DNA of 34,430 nt from an uncultured Eubacteriales bacterium (lineage in GTDB: Bacteria; Bacillota; Clostridia; Christensenellales; Aristaeellaceae), in contig CADBCX010000041.1 of the NCBI GenBank assembly GCA_902793245.1, positions 1 through 34,430 on the forward strand, read 5' to 3'. Made by a program: the position numbers and the translations under genes. Shown piece by piece: positions 24,101-30,642 of this stretch. Numbering within the stretch: position 1 is the stretch's first letter; every line of letters starts with the position of its first letter. Below the pieces are notes generated by a model. It saw only the letters and a program-made list of their open reading frames with translations. It was not told where the DNA came from and ran no database searches.

Positions 24101-26033
24101 CGCTGAGCTTTTTGAGGTAATTGCTCAGATACGCTTCCGCCAAAGCGCAGCGGTCCTTCAGGCTGGAGAAGGGGCGGGTGCGGACGATCCGGGCATAGGA
24201 GGCGGCTTCCCGCAGATAGAGATCCGCCCCGGGACTGTCCTCCTTGACGCTGAGAATCATTTTAACGCCGGGAGACAGCCGCTGGGGGAGGAACGAGGCG
24301 TCCCACACCCGGCCCGGGAATTGGTCGATGCCATCGATCACCAGGATCAGCCCACGCTCCCGGGCCGCTTCGCCCAGCATATCGCCAAACTGATCCAGCA
24401 GCTCCGTGGTCTCCTGGGGCGGCGCGGCTTTGGCGCGGCCCGCCTCAAACAGCTGCTGCCACACGGAATAGGCCAGCTCCGCCGGGCTGTTGGCCCGCAG
24501 GCTGCGGCCTACGAAACGGTAAACAATCTGTCTGCGGGAGGTCAGAATCCAATGGGCCAGCAGGCTGGTTTTGCCCGAACCCGCGCTGCCCGCCAGGATC
24601 AGGGGCTGTGGATGATCAGCGAGGACGTATGCCTCGAAGGGCTCCAAATCGCCTGCGCGCTCGATAAAGGCTTCCCCTGTGGCGTGGAGAAACTGCGCCT
24701 GCGCTTCCAGCTCCTGCTGCAGGGGCGTTCCCTCCTCCAGGGTTTCCTGGAGGCAGTAGCGTTCCGTGATCGCCGCCTTCATATCGGCGATGATCCTGTC
24801 GCACAGCGGCGCGCCGCCGCACACAAAATCCGTTACCCGCCCATGGGTGATTTCGGGGGGCGCTTCCCGCACGGCGGAAAGCTCCGGGGTGGAGCCGTTT
24901 TCATCCCACCGGCAGCCGTAAGTGCGGCAAGGCCGTCCCGTGCCGGGCAGGGTGTGTTCCCGGAATTCCCGAAGCTGCCGGTCGTCCCGCTGGGGATCGT
25001 CGCTGCCTTCATTGGTATAGACGCGGCGGAGGGCGGGAAGGCGCACGTTTTCCAGGTAGCCGGGATCACGCAGATAGAAGAAAGCGCGGGTGAGCCGATC
25101 CGGTTCAAATACGCGCCCGCTGCGCATGGGGTCGATGATGGAATGGACGACTTCCATTTCCGTCACAGACTTGCCCAGGTTGCCGCGCAGCTTGGGAAAT
25201 TCCCGGAAGGTCTGGGGCGAAATATCGCTGTCCGCGGGAATCCAGCCGCGGCGCTGGCCGATGAAACACAGAAAGAAGGGGCGGCAGCGGTCGATGTTTT
25301 CCAGGCAAATCTGCACCGTGCGCAGGTTTTCGGCGGAATCCTCCTCGGTAATGCCCCAGCGCAGGTCAATATCCCTGAGCCGGAGCCGCCGCTTGGCGCA
25401 CCATTGGCTCAGTTCGGGGAACACCCGCTTCACCAGGTAATTGCGCTCGGCGTGCATATCGTTGAAGGTGCTGCTGATGAACACGTATACGTCCCGCCAA
25501 TGCCCTTCGCCCTCGTCCTGTTCCCGCTGGTTTTCAGAGGCGTTGCTGCCATAAAGCGGGGCGGCTTCCTCTTCTTCCGTTTCCTGCGGGGCAGGCGGCT
25601 CCGGAAGCTTTTCCGCGGGCGCTTCCGCCGGGGACTGTCCGGCGGGTTCCCGTTCTTCCGCCCAAACCGGCAGCATCGTAACGGCAGGATAGCCCAAAAA
25701 GAACTGCCGCACTTTACTTGATGTTTCAAACCGGGCGAAGGGCGTAATCCGGCACTCGCGTCCCCCGGATCTGAAATACCATTCGATGCTCTCCAGCAGC
25801 AGTTGAATGGATGTGTCCCGCAGGGATTCCAAATCACCCACCCAGTCTTTCGGCAGCACAGGAACGGGCTGCGCATCCGTGGGCACGGGGTAGCCCTCCT
25901 TGTCCAGCTGGCGGGCGGCCGTGTCTATGACCTGCCGGAGGAATTTTTCTTCCCCCATGCGATCCAACTGCGCGGCGCAGACGCCTTCCGAATCAAACCG
26001 GAGAAAATAGTACAGTCTTTTTGCTCCATCCAT
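21165..26033 (-). CDS. Giant STAND NTPase: DUF4062, NACHT-like ATPase, WD40 propeller
   Basis: A 1622-residue protein. Residues 1-125 are an unrecognised alpha/beta domain. A Pro/Glu-rich linker (about 127-178) follows. About 180-330 is DUF4062 (RDVYVFISSTFNDMHAERNY, then DIDLRWGITEEDS). The ATPase has Walker A GSAGSGKTS (482-490, Lys488) and Walker B LILVIDGIDQF (562-572). A helical section (about 640-930) leads to repeated WD40-like blades from about 945 to the C-terminus (SIGIWNLETGAL, LCVYDTHTGKLLAQL, ARLQLWDTARGEKIGEF). The same domain order occurs in eukaryotic NWD1 and TEP1. STAND proteins are ligand-triggered oligomerising switches, many acting in phage defence or cell death. Which role applies here is inference. 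The ribosome site is TGAGGAG. Confidence 0.9.
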   Translation of the reverse strand: MDGAKRLYYFLRFDSEGVCAAQLDRMGEEKFLRQVIDTAARQLDKEGYPVPTDAQPVPVLPKDWVGDLESLRDTSIQLLLESIEWYFRSGGRECRITPFARFETSSKVRQFFLGYPAVTMLPVWAEEREPAGQSPAEAPAEKLPEPPAPQETEEEEAAPLYGSNASENQREQDEGEGHWRDVYVFISSTFNDMHAERNYLVKRVFPELSQWCAKRRLRLRDIDLRWGITEEDSAENLRTVQICLENIDRCRPFFLCFIGQRRGWIPADSDISPQTFREFPKLRGNLGKSVTEMEVVHSIIDPMRSGRVFEPDRLTRAFFYLRDPGYLENVRLPALRRVYTNEGSDDPQRDDRQLREFREHTLPGTGRPCRTYGCRWDENGSTPELSAVREAPPEITHGRVTDFVCGGAPLCDRIIADMKAAITERYCLQETLEEGTPLQQELEAQAQFLHATGEAFIERAGDLEPFEAYVLADHPQPLILAGSAGSGKTSLLAHWILTSRRQIVYRFVGRSLRANSPAELAYSVWQQLFEAGRAKAAPPQETTELLDQFGDMLGEAARERGLILVIDGIDQFPGRVWDASFLPQRLSPGVKMILSVKEDSPGADLYLREAASYARIVRTRPFSSLKDRCALAEAYLSNYLKKLSDSQMDALVRSPGAENPLYLKIVLNELRVFGEYDTLKRHIEEDFGDTALSAFSAMLARLEGDPDCDGFSMKTLVPRVFGWLAHARNGLAPRELAALLVQNGAADNEETARDAVYVLLRQLRPFLTEREQRADFFYDSFRQACAERYTAEKPAEKWHGELAAYLISRPRNDRHRLMELAWQLFMAGEIPAYMDCVFDWDYFSGRLEQFGIQALMEDYRLSPCADTRRMAGFLGLAGTVLTESPDQAAARLHGHFPDDDPSLRIRALRRAAREAQKGPWLRPLINCFETPRADDERIIESREKFNGAVLFRDGALAASIQGGSSIGIWNLETGALQLRISAPEGRWFFWRIARTPDGKKLAALLNDGRVLVYETAGFTLIADFRVGDHTPTLKEYGISYFRTSFFVLSPDGRALLMMDQKQKIRAFDLADGRLLCETAYRWDVNKLCISENGLLAVASIHPQAKEDRFDLVSFHRVPNPVYLFRFDAAANTLTPTGDPLGEWRSTVEAVALSPDGGMLAGADGKQLCVYDTHTGKLLAQLPDGEVLALQFLPGRGLLLAAGRRLTLYDLKDFHPVREENGLGYIIALQVSDDENTAIAEIDGKRLRLIALKAEHGDVRAALMPLRSVCPAQDGEHIYASGYPNWIKQGMQRAATMNADPYLFFFHRDGVYAGRTVLLGRDNRDFTYLAPDGTCAVSKQFQDQSQFVFRHWALPESPTPDMEPPLPDTFLHSMNKALSYVYPMKYQFSADRRHIVIHTGYSDVTVYRARTGRQLGQICLLPPGGTLSRLLGRQKDGHETMGDPAFDVSEDGTVLYVLFDSNIHPRLERYDVKTGKRLSSVPVKGHYSETVHLDYENWLCRAVDGGRQLMFANGEEAVLLDVATGKELMRLNREAVGCAHQDYFAACTADGRYLALTGRRANSDANARLQLWDTARGEKIGEFVADGGIGEVLFEQEGGTLLFGMENGRLCRLRSEGTGGKNP

Positions 26034-26057
26034 GGGCTGTGCTCCTCAATTGCCAGA

Positions 26058-26103
26058 GACGCGCCGCATCAGCGGCGCGGGGATTTTATACTGTTAGCAG
26101 TAT
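26058..26103 (-). promoter_or_regulatory. Two stem-loops before the STAND gene
   Basis: In the 69-base gap between the 131-aa gene and the STAND gene the transcript can form ATACTG/CAGTAT (26088-26103, 4-base loop). It can also form the perfect 8-pair hairpin CGCGCCGC/GCGGCGCG (26060-26079, loop of 4). Neither has a T-run, so a processing, stability or partial-attenuation site is more likely than a full terminator. Confidence 0.55.
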
Positions 26104-26498
26104 TACTCAGTGAAGTAATATGCCATGAAAAGACCCATCTGAGCGTAGGACGTGCTGGGATCGTACCGGGCGGTTTTGATGTTTTCGTCTTCATAGGAAT
26201 ACCCGGCTTCCTGAACAGCTTTTTTGATTTTTTCGATCAGGTCGTCCGCTTCGCCTTCGCCCTGCACCCGCCAGGAGCTGTACGTGGTGCTGTTCCAGTC
26301 GGGGCCGAACATGACCAGGTTTTCCTGGCTGCCGGTGTAGCCGAAATGCTTCATGGCTTCATAAAGCCCTCTGTCCGTCATGGCCATGTGGCTGATAATG
26401 CTGGAGAGGCCGCTGGGGTCCGGCCCCCGGCAGATGAAAACAAAGGCGTGGGGAGCGCTTTTCTTCGGCTTCTTGCTGAAAATTGAAAACAAACCCAT
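26103..26498 (-). CDS. Small paralogous protein B of the STAND operon
   Basis: A 131-residue protein, paralogue of the gene directly upstream. Shared features in order are an MGLFS start with a Lys cluster, AFVFxC, a GY.G motif, a W-N-T-YSS segment, QGEGEADDLIEKIKKAV, GYSYEDE and a C-terminal MAYYFTE. These fit a compact alpha/beta domain. I do not recognise the family. It has a strong ribosome site (AAGGAGGA) and is the second gene of the operon, 39 bases after the first. Confidence 0.75.
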   Translation of the reverse strand: MGLFSIFSKKPKKSAPHAFVFICRGPDPSGLSSIISHMAMTDRGLYEAMKHFGYTGSQENLVMFGPDWNSTTYSSWRVQGEGEADDLIEKIKKAVQEAGYSYEDENIKTARYDPSTSYAQMGLFMAYYFTE

Positions 26499-26537
26499 GA
26501 TTCTGTCCTCCTTTTTTTGCCGCGTGGACGCGGGGCG

Positions 26538-26927
26538 TCAGTCCGTGAAAAAATACACCATGAACACGTCGATCAGATTGAATTTTGAGCCGGCGACGAA
26601 ATCCGATCCCCCGAGCTTTTCCCCGTTATAGGCATATCCCCGTTCCCGAACGGCGGCCTTGATCCTGGCGATCATATCGTCCAGCTCGCCTTCGCCCTGG
26701 AGCAGGTAGGAGGAATAGACGGTTTTGTTCCATCCCAGCTGGAACACCTCGATGTTGTCCACCGGGCCGATGTAGCCCAGCCGTTCCAGGGATTTCTGAA
26801 ACTGGGAAGGCGCGGCGGGGGTATGGCTGTTTATCATTTTTTCCCGCGCCCGGCTGGGCGCGTAGCACAGAAACACGAATGCCCGCGGCTCCTTCTTTTT
26901 TTTCATCCATTTTGAAAATAAGCCCAT
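26538..26927 (-). CDS. Small paralogous protein A, first gene of the STAND operon
   Basis: A 129-residue protein starting MGLFSKWMKKKKEPRAFVFLC and ending FMVYFFTD. It aligns along its whole length with the next gene: LGYIGPVDNIEVF, WNKTVYSSYLLQGEGELDDMIARIKAAV, GYAYNGE. No membrane helix or catalytic motif is visible. The conserved first 14 residues could form a membrane-touching or partner-binding peptide. It is the promoter-proximal gene with a very strong ribosome site (GGGGGGAGGAAA), so its product is probably in excess over the STAND protein. Confidence 0.75.
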   Translation of the reverse strand: MGLFSKWMKKKKEPRAFVFLCYAPSRAREKMINSHTPAAPSQFQKSLERLGYIGPVDNIEVFQLGWNKTVYSSYLLQGEGELDDMIARIKAAVRERGYAYNGEKLGGSDFVAGSKFNLIDVFMVYFFTD

Positions 26928-27053
26928 GATACCGTTTCCTCCCCCCTTCGGATGGTTTTCGTTCGCTCTGCCACAGATGATTCGTTTGCTCCGGGATGCA
27001 TATTCAGGAAAAGAGAAACCCGCTTCGATTTTTGGTTCTTTGTTCTATACAGC

Positions 27054-27082
27054 ATTTTACCAGAAATTGTTACCCATTTCAA
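27054..27082 (-). promoter_or_regulatory. Sigma-A promoter of the STAND operon
   Basis: On the minus strand TTGAAA (27077-27082), a 17-base spacer and TAAAAT (27054-27059). The leader to the first start codon is about 120 bases and carries no evident ORF or terminator. Confidence 0.75.
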
Positions 27083-27152
27083 GCATAAAATGCACCTTTT
27101 CTTGATGCTTGTCGATTGATCGTCACGACTTTTATTTCTGGGAAAGACGATC

Positions 27153-27185
27153 AAAAAAGCCCGCCGTCCACGAGGGACAGCGGGC
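27153..27185 (-). terminator. Rho-independent terminator of the xpt-BMP operon
   Basis: On the minus strand GCCCGCTGTCC, a 5-base loop, GGACGGCGGGC, then TTTTTT (27153-27158). It lies 18 bases after the BMP stop and separates that operon from the STAND operon promoter. Confidence 0.92.
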
Positions 27186-27202
27186 AGGAGAGCAAGCGGA
27201 AA

Positions 27203-28411
27203 TCAGAACATGGTGTTCAGCAGCTCGATACCGTCGATGGTCACATCGAAGTAAGGAGCGGAACGGAATTCGGATTCATGGAAGTAACCGTCGTAGACGA
27301 TCTTGGTGCCTTCTTCAAAGTGGCCTTCGGTGGCTTCCTGGGGCTTCCAGGATTCATCCAGCAATTCGCCGTTCACAGAGAGATAGCCGGGGATATTCAC
27401 GGGGAACACTTTCCGGGTGCCAGCAACGAATTCAGCCTGCGCGGCGTCAATGGCTTCCTGGGTGCCTTCGGCGGCCACGGCTTCATTCAGATCGGTCACG
27501 ATAACAGAACCGCCTTCGATGGTGCCCACCCAGTCGGTTTCAATGGGTTCACCGGCGATCACCTGGTTGATGATGTATTCAAAGTAGGGTTCCCAGTTGA
27601 TGCGGGAGTACACCAGGTAGGTGTTGGGGCAGCTGGCTTTGGTGGAAATGTTGTAGCACACGTTGGGGATACCGGCGTTTTCACAGGCAGTGGGGGCGCC
27701 CATGGAGTCGGCGTGCTGGCTGATCAGGTCGCAGCCCATGGCGATGAGGGCTTCGGCGGCAGCCTTTTCTTCTTTTTCATCGTACCAGGAACCGGTGAAC
27801 TGCACTTTCATGGTCACATCGGGGCAAACGCTCTTGGCGCCCAGGAAGAAGGAGGTGAAGCCGGAAATCACTTCCGCGTAGGTGAACGCGCCCACATAGC
27901 CCATCAGGGGATGTTCGGCTTTGAGCTTGCCTTCTTCCTTCAGCTGATTCAGCTTCATGCCCGCGGCGATGCCGGCCAGATAGCGGCCTTCGTAGATGGT
28001 GGCGAAAGCGTTGTGAAGGTTGTCAAAGCCCAGCACGTGCGCCCGGTCGCCGGTGGCGTGGAAGAACTGCACATTGGGATACTGGGCAACGATGTCGTCA
28101 GTAAAGAACTGATGGCCGTAGCTGTCGAAGAAAATCATGTTGCAGCCTTCGTCGATCAGGTCCAGGGCGGCTTCCGCGCATTCCTGGGATTCGGGACGAT
28201 TGCGGGAGAAGATGATTTGATCGTCAGACAGGCCCAGCTTTTCCTTGGCTTCGTTCACGCCGTTCATGAAGTTCAGGTCATAGGTGGAATCCTCGTCGTG
28301 CAGCAGGATCACGCCCATCTTGATATCTTCCTTGGCGATACCGTCGGCCAGCGCGGACACGCAGCCCAGGCACAACGCCAGGGTAAGCAGCAGAGCAAGC
28401 AGTTTCTTCAT
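27203..28411 (-). CDS. BMP-family ABC transporter substrate-binding protein
   Basis: A 402-residue exported protein. A signal peptide (MKKLLALLLTLALCLGCVSALA) is followed by the BMP/PnrA fold: KMGVILLHDEDSTYDLNFMNGVNEAKEKLG, DEGCNMIFFDSYGHQFF, GRYLAGIAAGMKL, and LISQHADSMGAPTACENAGI in place of the usual D-x-x-x-G-x-G loop. Cleavage after Ala-Leu-Ala fits, though Cys17 could also be lipid-modified. BMP proteins bind purine nucleosides. It follows xpt by 49 bases, which supports purine uptake. No ATPase or permease gene is adjacent. ATG 28411 has GGAGGAGG upstream. Confidence 0.92.
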   Translation of the reverse strand: MKKLLALLLTLALCLGCVSALADGIAKEDIKMGVILLHDEDSTYDLNFMNGVNEAKEKLGLSDDQIIFSRNRPESQECAEAALDLIDEGCNMIFFDSYGHQFFTDDIVAQYPNVQFFHATGDRAHVLGFDNLHNAFATIYEGRYLAGIAAGMKLNQLKEEGKLKAEHPLMGYVGAFTYAEVISGFTSFFLGAKSVCPDVTMKVQFTGSWYDEKEEKAAAEALIAMGCDLISQHADSMGAPTACENAGIPNVCYNISTKASCPNTYLVYSRINWEPYFEYIINQVIAGEPIETDWVGTIEGGSVIVTDLNEAVAAEGTQEAIDAAQAEFVAGTRKVFPVNIPGYLSVNGELLDESWKPQEATEGHFEEGTKIVYDGYFHESEFRSAPYFDVTIDGIELLNTMF

Positions 28412-28460
28412 GTCAGATTTTCCTCCTCCAAATGTGGTTGGATGGTGATGATGTATCTTG

Positions 28461-29039
28461 TCAGTCATCCGCCAGGAGGATCTTGCCGTCCTCGATGCCG
28501 GTTACGACTGCCAAAGACTGGATGTTGATACCCATGGCGCGGATGTTCTTTCCGCCGGGCATGAAGCCCTTTTCGATGCCGATGCCGATGCCGATCACCT
28601 GGCACCCGGTCTGGGCACACAGGGCCATCATGCCCTGGCAGGCCTGGCCGTCGGACAGGAAGTCGTCCACGATCAGCACGCGGCTGCCCTGGGGCAGATA
28701 TTTTTTATCGGCGCGGATGATGTTTTCCCGCTTGTGGGTGAAGGAATACACGCTGGCCTGGGCCACGTCAGGGCTCTGCACCACGGTGGCGGCCTTCTTG
28801 GCGAACAGCACCGGCACGTCGCCCATGGCATGGGCGGTGGTGAGGGCCAGGGCGATGCCGCTGGCTTCCACGGTCAGGATCAGGTCGGGCTTTTCACCGG
28901 CGAACCGCTTCGCCAGCTCTTCGCCCATCCGGAACATCAGGCCGGTATCGATGCGGTGGTTCAAAAACATGTCTACCTTGACAATATCATTCCCGATGGC
29001 GATGCCATCCTGCATAATGGCTTCTTTCAATTCCTTCAT
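28461..29039 (-). CDS. xpt: Xanthine phosphoribosyltransferase
   Basis: A 192-residue type I phosphoribosyltransferase closely following Bacillus Xpt. It opens MKELKEAIMQDGIAIGNDIVKVDMFLNHRID, then DLILTVEASGIALA, SVYSFTHKRENIIRADK and the PRPP-binding loop RVLIVDDFLSDGQACQG. It makes XMP from xanthine and PRPP. GIGIGIEKGFMPGG near the C-terminus is also characteristic. ATG 29039 follows GGGAGG; the longer frame to 29084 would start inside the regulatory site. It is the first gene of an operon with the BMP protein and has a PurBox in its leader. Confidence 0.95.
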   Translation of the reverse strand: MKELKEAIMQDGIAIGNDIVKVDMFLNHRIDTGLMFRMGEELAKRFAGEKPDLILTVEASGIALALTTAHAMGDVPVLFAKKAATVVQSPDVAQASVYSFTHKRENIIRADKKYLPQGSRVLIVDDFLSDGQACQGMMALCAQTGCQVIGIGIGIEKGFMPGGKNIRAMGINIQSLAVVTGIEDGKILLADD

Positions 29040-29072
29040 CAGCTGCGCCTCCCTGAAAAAAATCGGCGGTAA

Positions 29073-29085
29073 AAAACCGAACATT
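29073..29085 (+). promoter_or_regulatory. PurBox-like site in the xpt leader
   Basis: AAAACCGAACATT fits the PurR box consensus exactly. It lies about 20-30 bases downstream of the -10 of xpt, where a bound regulator would hinder transcription. Only one box is visible here. Confidence 0.55.
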
Positions 29086-29103
29086 CAAAGGAAATACGTG
29101 TCT

Positions 29104-29132
29104 ATTGTACAGATAAAATGCAAAAAAAGCAA
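29104..29132 (-). promoter_or_regulatory. Sigma-A promoter of xpt
   Basis: On the minus strand TTGCTT (29127-29132), a 17-base spacer and TACAAT (29104-29109). I see no purine riboswitch fold between it and the gene. Confidence 0.7.
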
Positions 29133-29206
29133 GGGTTTTTCCAAATAAATTCTGATATTTTCTTTTCCTGCCGGATATGGGCGTATTTTTTCCGAAGGTT
29201 TGGATC

Positions 29207-29244
29207 AACCAAAAGTCTTCCCCTTGAGGGAAAGGCTTTTGGTT
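29207..29244 (-). terminator. Long hairpin after the malic enzyme gene
   Basis: AACCAAAAG (29207-29215) pairs with CTTTTGGTT (29236-29244), and the inner CTTCCCC/GGGAAAG extends the stem to about 15 pairs. It lies 34 bases after the malic enzyme stop. There is no clear T-run, so terminator function is probable but not certain. Confidence 0.6.
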
Positions 29245-29277
29245 GGTTCTTCAAGTCTTTGTAATAGTATTCTCCTG

Positions 29278-30447
29278 TTACAGCCTCGCCACGCCGCTGT
29301 CCCTTGCGGCCTTCGCCACAGCCGCCGCCACGGCGGGGCCGATGCGCTTGTCAAAGGCTTTGGGCAGGATGTACTTGTCGGTCAGCTCCTCGGGAGCCAC
29401 CAAGTCAGCCAGGGCGTGGGACGCGGCCTGCTTCATTTCCTCGTTGATGTCCCGGGCCCGCACGTCCAGCGCGCCGCGGAACAGGCCGGGGAAGCACATC
29501 ACGTTGTTGATCTGGTTGGGATGGTCGCTGCGGCCGGTGCCCACCACGGCAGCGCCCGCTTCCAGGGCCTCGTCCGGCTCGATCTCGGGCACGGGGTTCG
29601 CCATGGGGAACACAATCGCGCCGGGCGCCATGGACTGCACCATTTCCTTGCTGACGATATGCGGTGCGGAAACGCCGATGAACACATCCGCGCCCTTCAT
29701 GGCGTCGGCCAGCTTGCCGGAGAATTTTTCGGGATTGGTGATTTTCGCCATTTCCTCCTGCGCGGGGTTCATCTGCTCGCCCTCGCACAGCACGCCGAAG
29801 CGATCCACCATCTTGAGGTGCTTCACGCCCAGGTTCAGCAGGTGCTTGCCGATGGCAATGCCCGCGCTGCCCGCGCCGTTGATGACCACCTTCGCCTCGC
29901 CGATGTCCTTCTTCACCACGCGCAGGGCGTTGATCAGCGCCGCGCCAACGACCACGGCGGTGCCATGCTGGTCGTCATGGAACACGGGGATATCGCACAG
30001 CTCCTTGAGCCTGCGTTCGATCTCAAAGCACCGCGGCGCGGCAATGTCCTCCAGATTGATGCCGCCGAAGGAGCCGGAAATCAGGTACACCGTGCGGACG
30101 ATCTCATCCACGTCCTTGCTGCGGATGCAGATGGGGAAAGCGTCCACGTCGCCAAACGCCTTGAACAGGGCGCACTTGCCCTCCATGACCGGCATACCGG
30201 CTTCGGGGCCGATGTCGCCCAGACCCAGCACGGCGGTGCCGTCGGTGATGACGGCCACCAGGTTGTGGCGGCGGGTCAGGGTGAAGGATTTGTCATAGTC
30301 TTTCTGAATTTCCAGGCAGGGCTGCGCCACGCCGGGCGTGTAGGCCAGGGAAAGATCGTCCTTGTTCTTCACCGGAACGCGGGAAATAACCTCGATCTTG
30401 CCTTGCCATTCGCCGTGCAGACGCAGGGATTCTTCCATGTAATTCAA
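29278..30447 (-). CDS. NAD(P)-dependent malic enzyme
   Basis: A 389-residue short bacterial malic enzyme, oxidatively decarboxylating malate to pyruvate. The malic domain shows LAYTPGVAQPC (catalytic Tyr), GLGDIGPEAGMPVMEGKCALFK (Lys general base) and PVFHDDQHGTAVV (metal-binding Asp). The NAD domain has VINGAGSAGIAIGKHLL. The start is taken as TTG 30447 (MNYMEESLRLHGEW), 8 bases after AGGAGG. GTG 30456 would lie directly on the ribosome site. The phosphotransacetylase-like tail of long forms is absent. Confidence 0.93.
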   Translation of the reverse strand: MNYMEESLRLHGEWQGKIEVISRVPVKNKDDLSLAYTPGVAQPCLEIQKDYDKSFTLTRRHNLVAVITDGTAVLGLGDIGPEAGMPVMEGKCALFKAFGDVDAFPICIRSKDVDEIVRTVYLISGSFGGINLEDIAAPRCFEIERRLKELCDIPVFHDDQHGTAVVVGAALINALRVVKKDIGEAKVVINGAGSAGIAIGKHLLNLGVKHLKMVDRFGVLCEGEQMNPAQEEMAKITNPEKFSGKLADAMKGADVFIGVSAPHIVSKEMVQSMAPGAIVFPMANPVPEIEPDEALEAGAAVVGTGRSDHPNQINNVMCFPGLFRGALDVRARDINEEMKQAASHALADLVAPEELTDKYILPKAFDKRIGPAVAAAVAKAARDSGVARL

Positions 30448-30486
30448 TTCGGGCACCTCCTCAATAGTTGGATGGTCTTTGATTTT

Positions 30487-30514
30487 ATTATATGGTTCGG
30501 TTGGAAAAAATCAA
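30487..30514 (-). promoter_or_regulatory. Sigma-A promoter of malic enzyme
   Basis: On the minus strand TTGATT (30509-30514), a 16-base spacer and TATAAT (30487-30492), 40 bases before the TTG start. Confidence 0.72.
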
Positions 30515-30587
30515 TGCCATATTTGGCTTTTTTGATCAAAATCAAACAAGCCGGGTTTGTTACTATTCAGATATCGCGGCGCTTCGG

Positions 30588-30615
30588 TTGACAAACGCGC
30601 TGTCGGCTGTATAAT
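30588..30615 (+). promoter_or_regulatory. Sigma-A promoter of the HAD-GH43 pair
   Basis: TTGACA (30588-30593), a 16-base spacer and TATAAT (30610-30615), with perfect hexamers, 28 bases before the start codon. Confidence 0.88.
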
Positions 30616-30642
30616 GAAAGAAAGCGCGAGGAGGAAAAAACC

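Noticed and set aside
21645..25721. Very long plus-strand frames (732 and 621 codons) opposite the STAND gene
   Set aside because: They are codon-shadow frames caused by high GC content. Their products are low-complexity (Pro, Gly, His, Gln rich), and they have no ribosome site or promoter.
29040..29103. Purine riboswitch before xpt
   Set aside because: The leader is short and AT-rich and lacks the three-way junction sequence of purine riboswitches; a protein-binding PurBox explains the regulation better.
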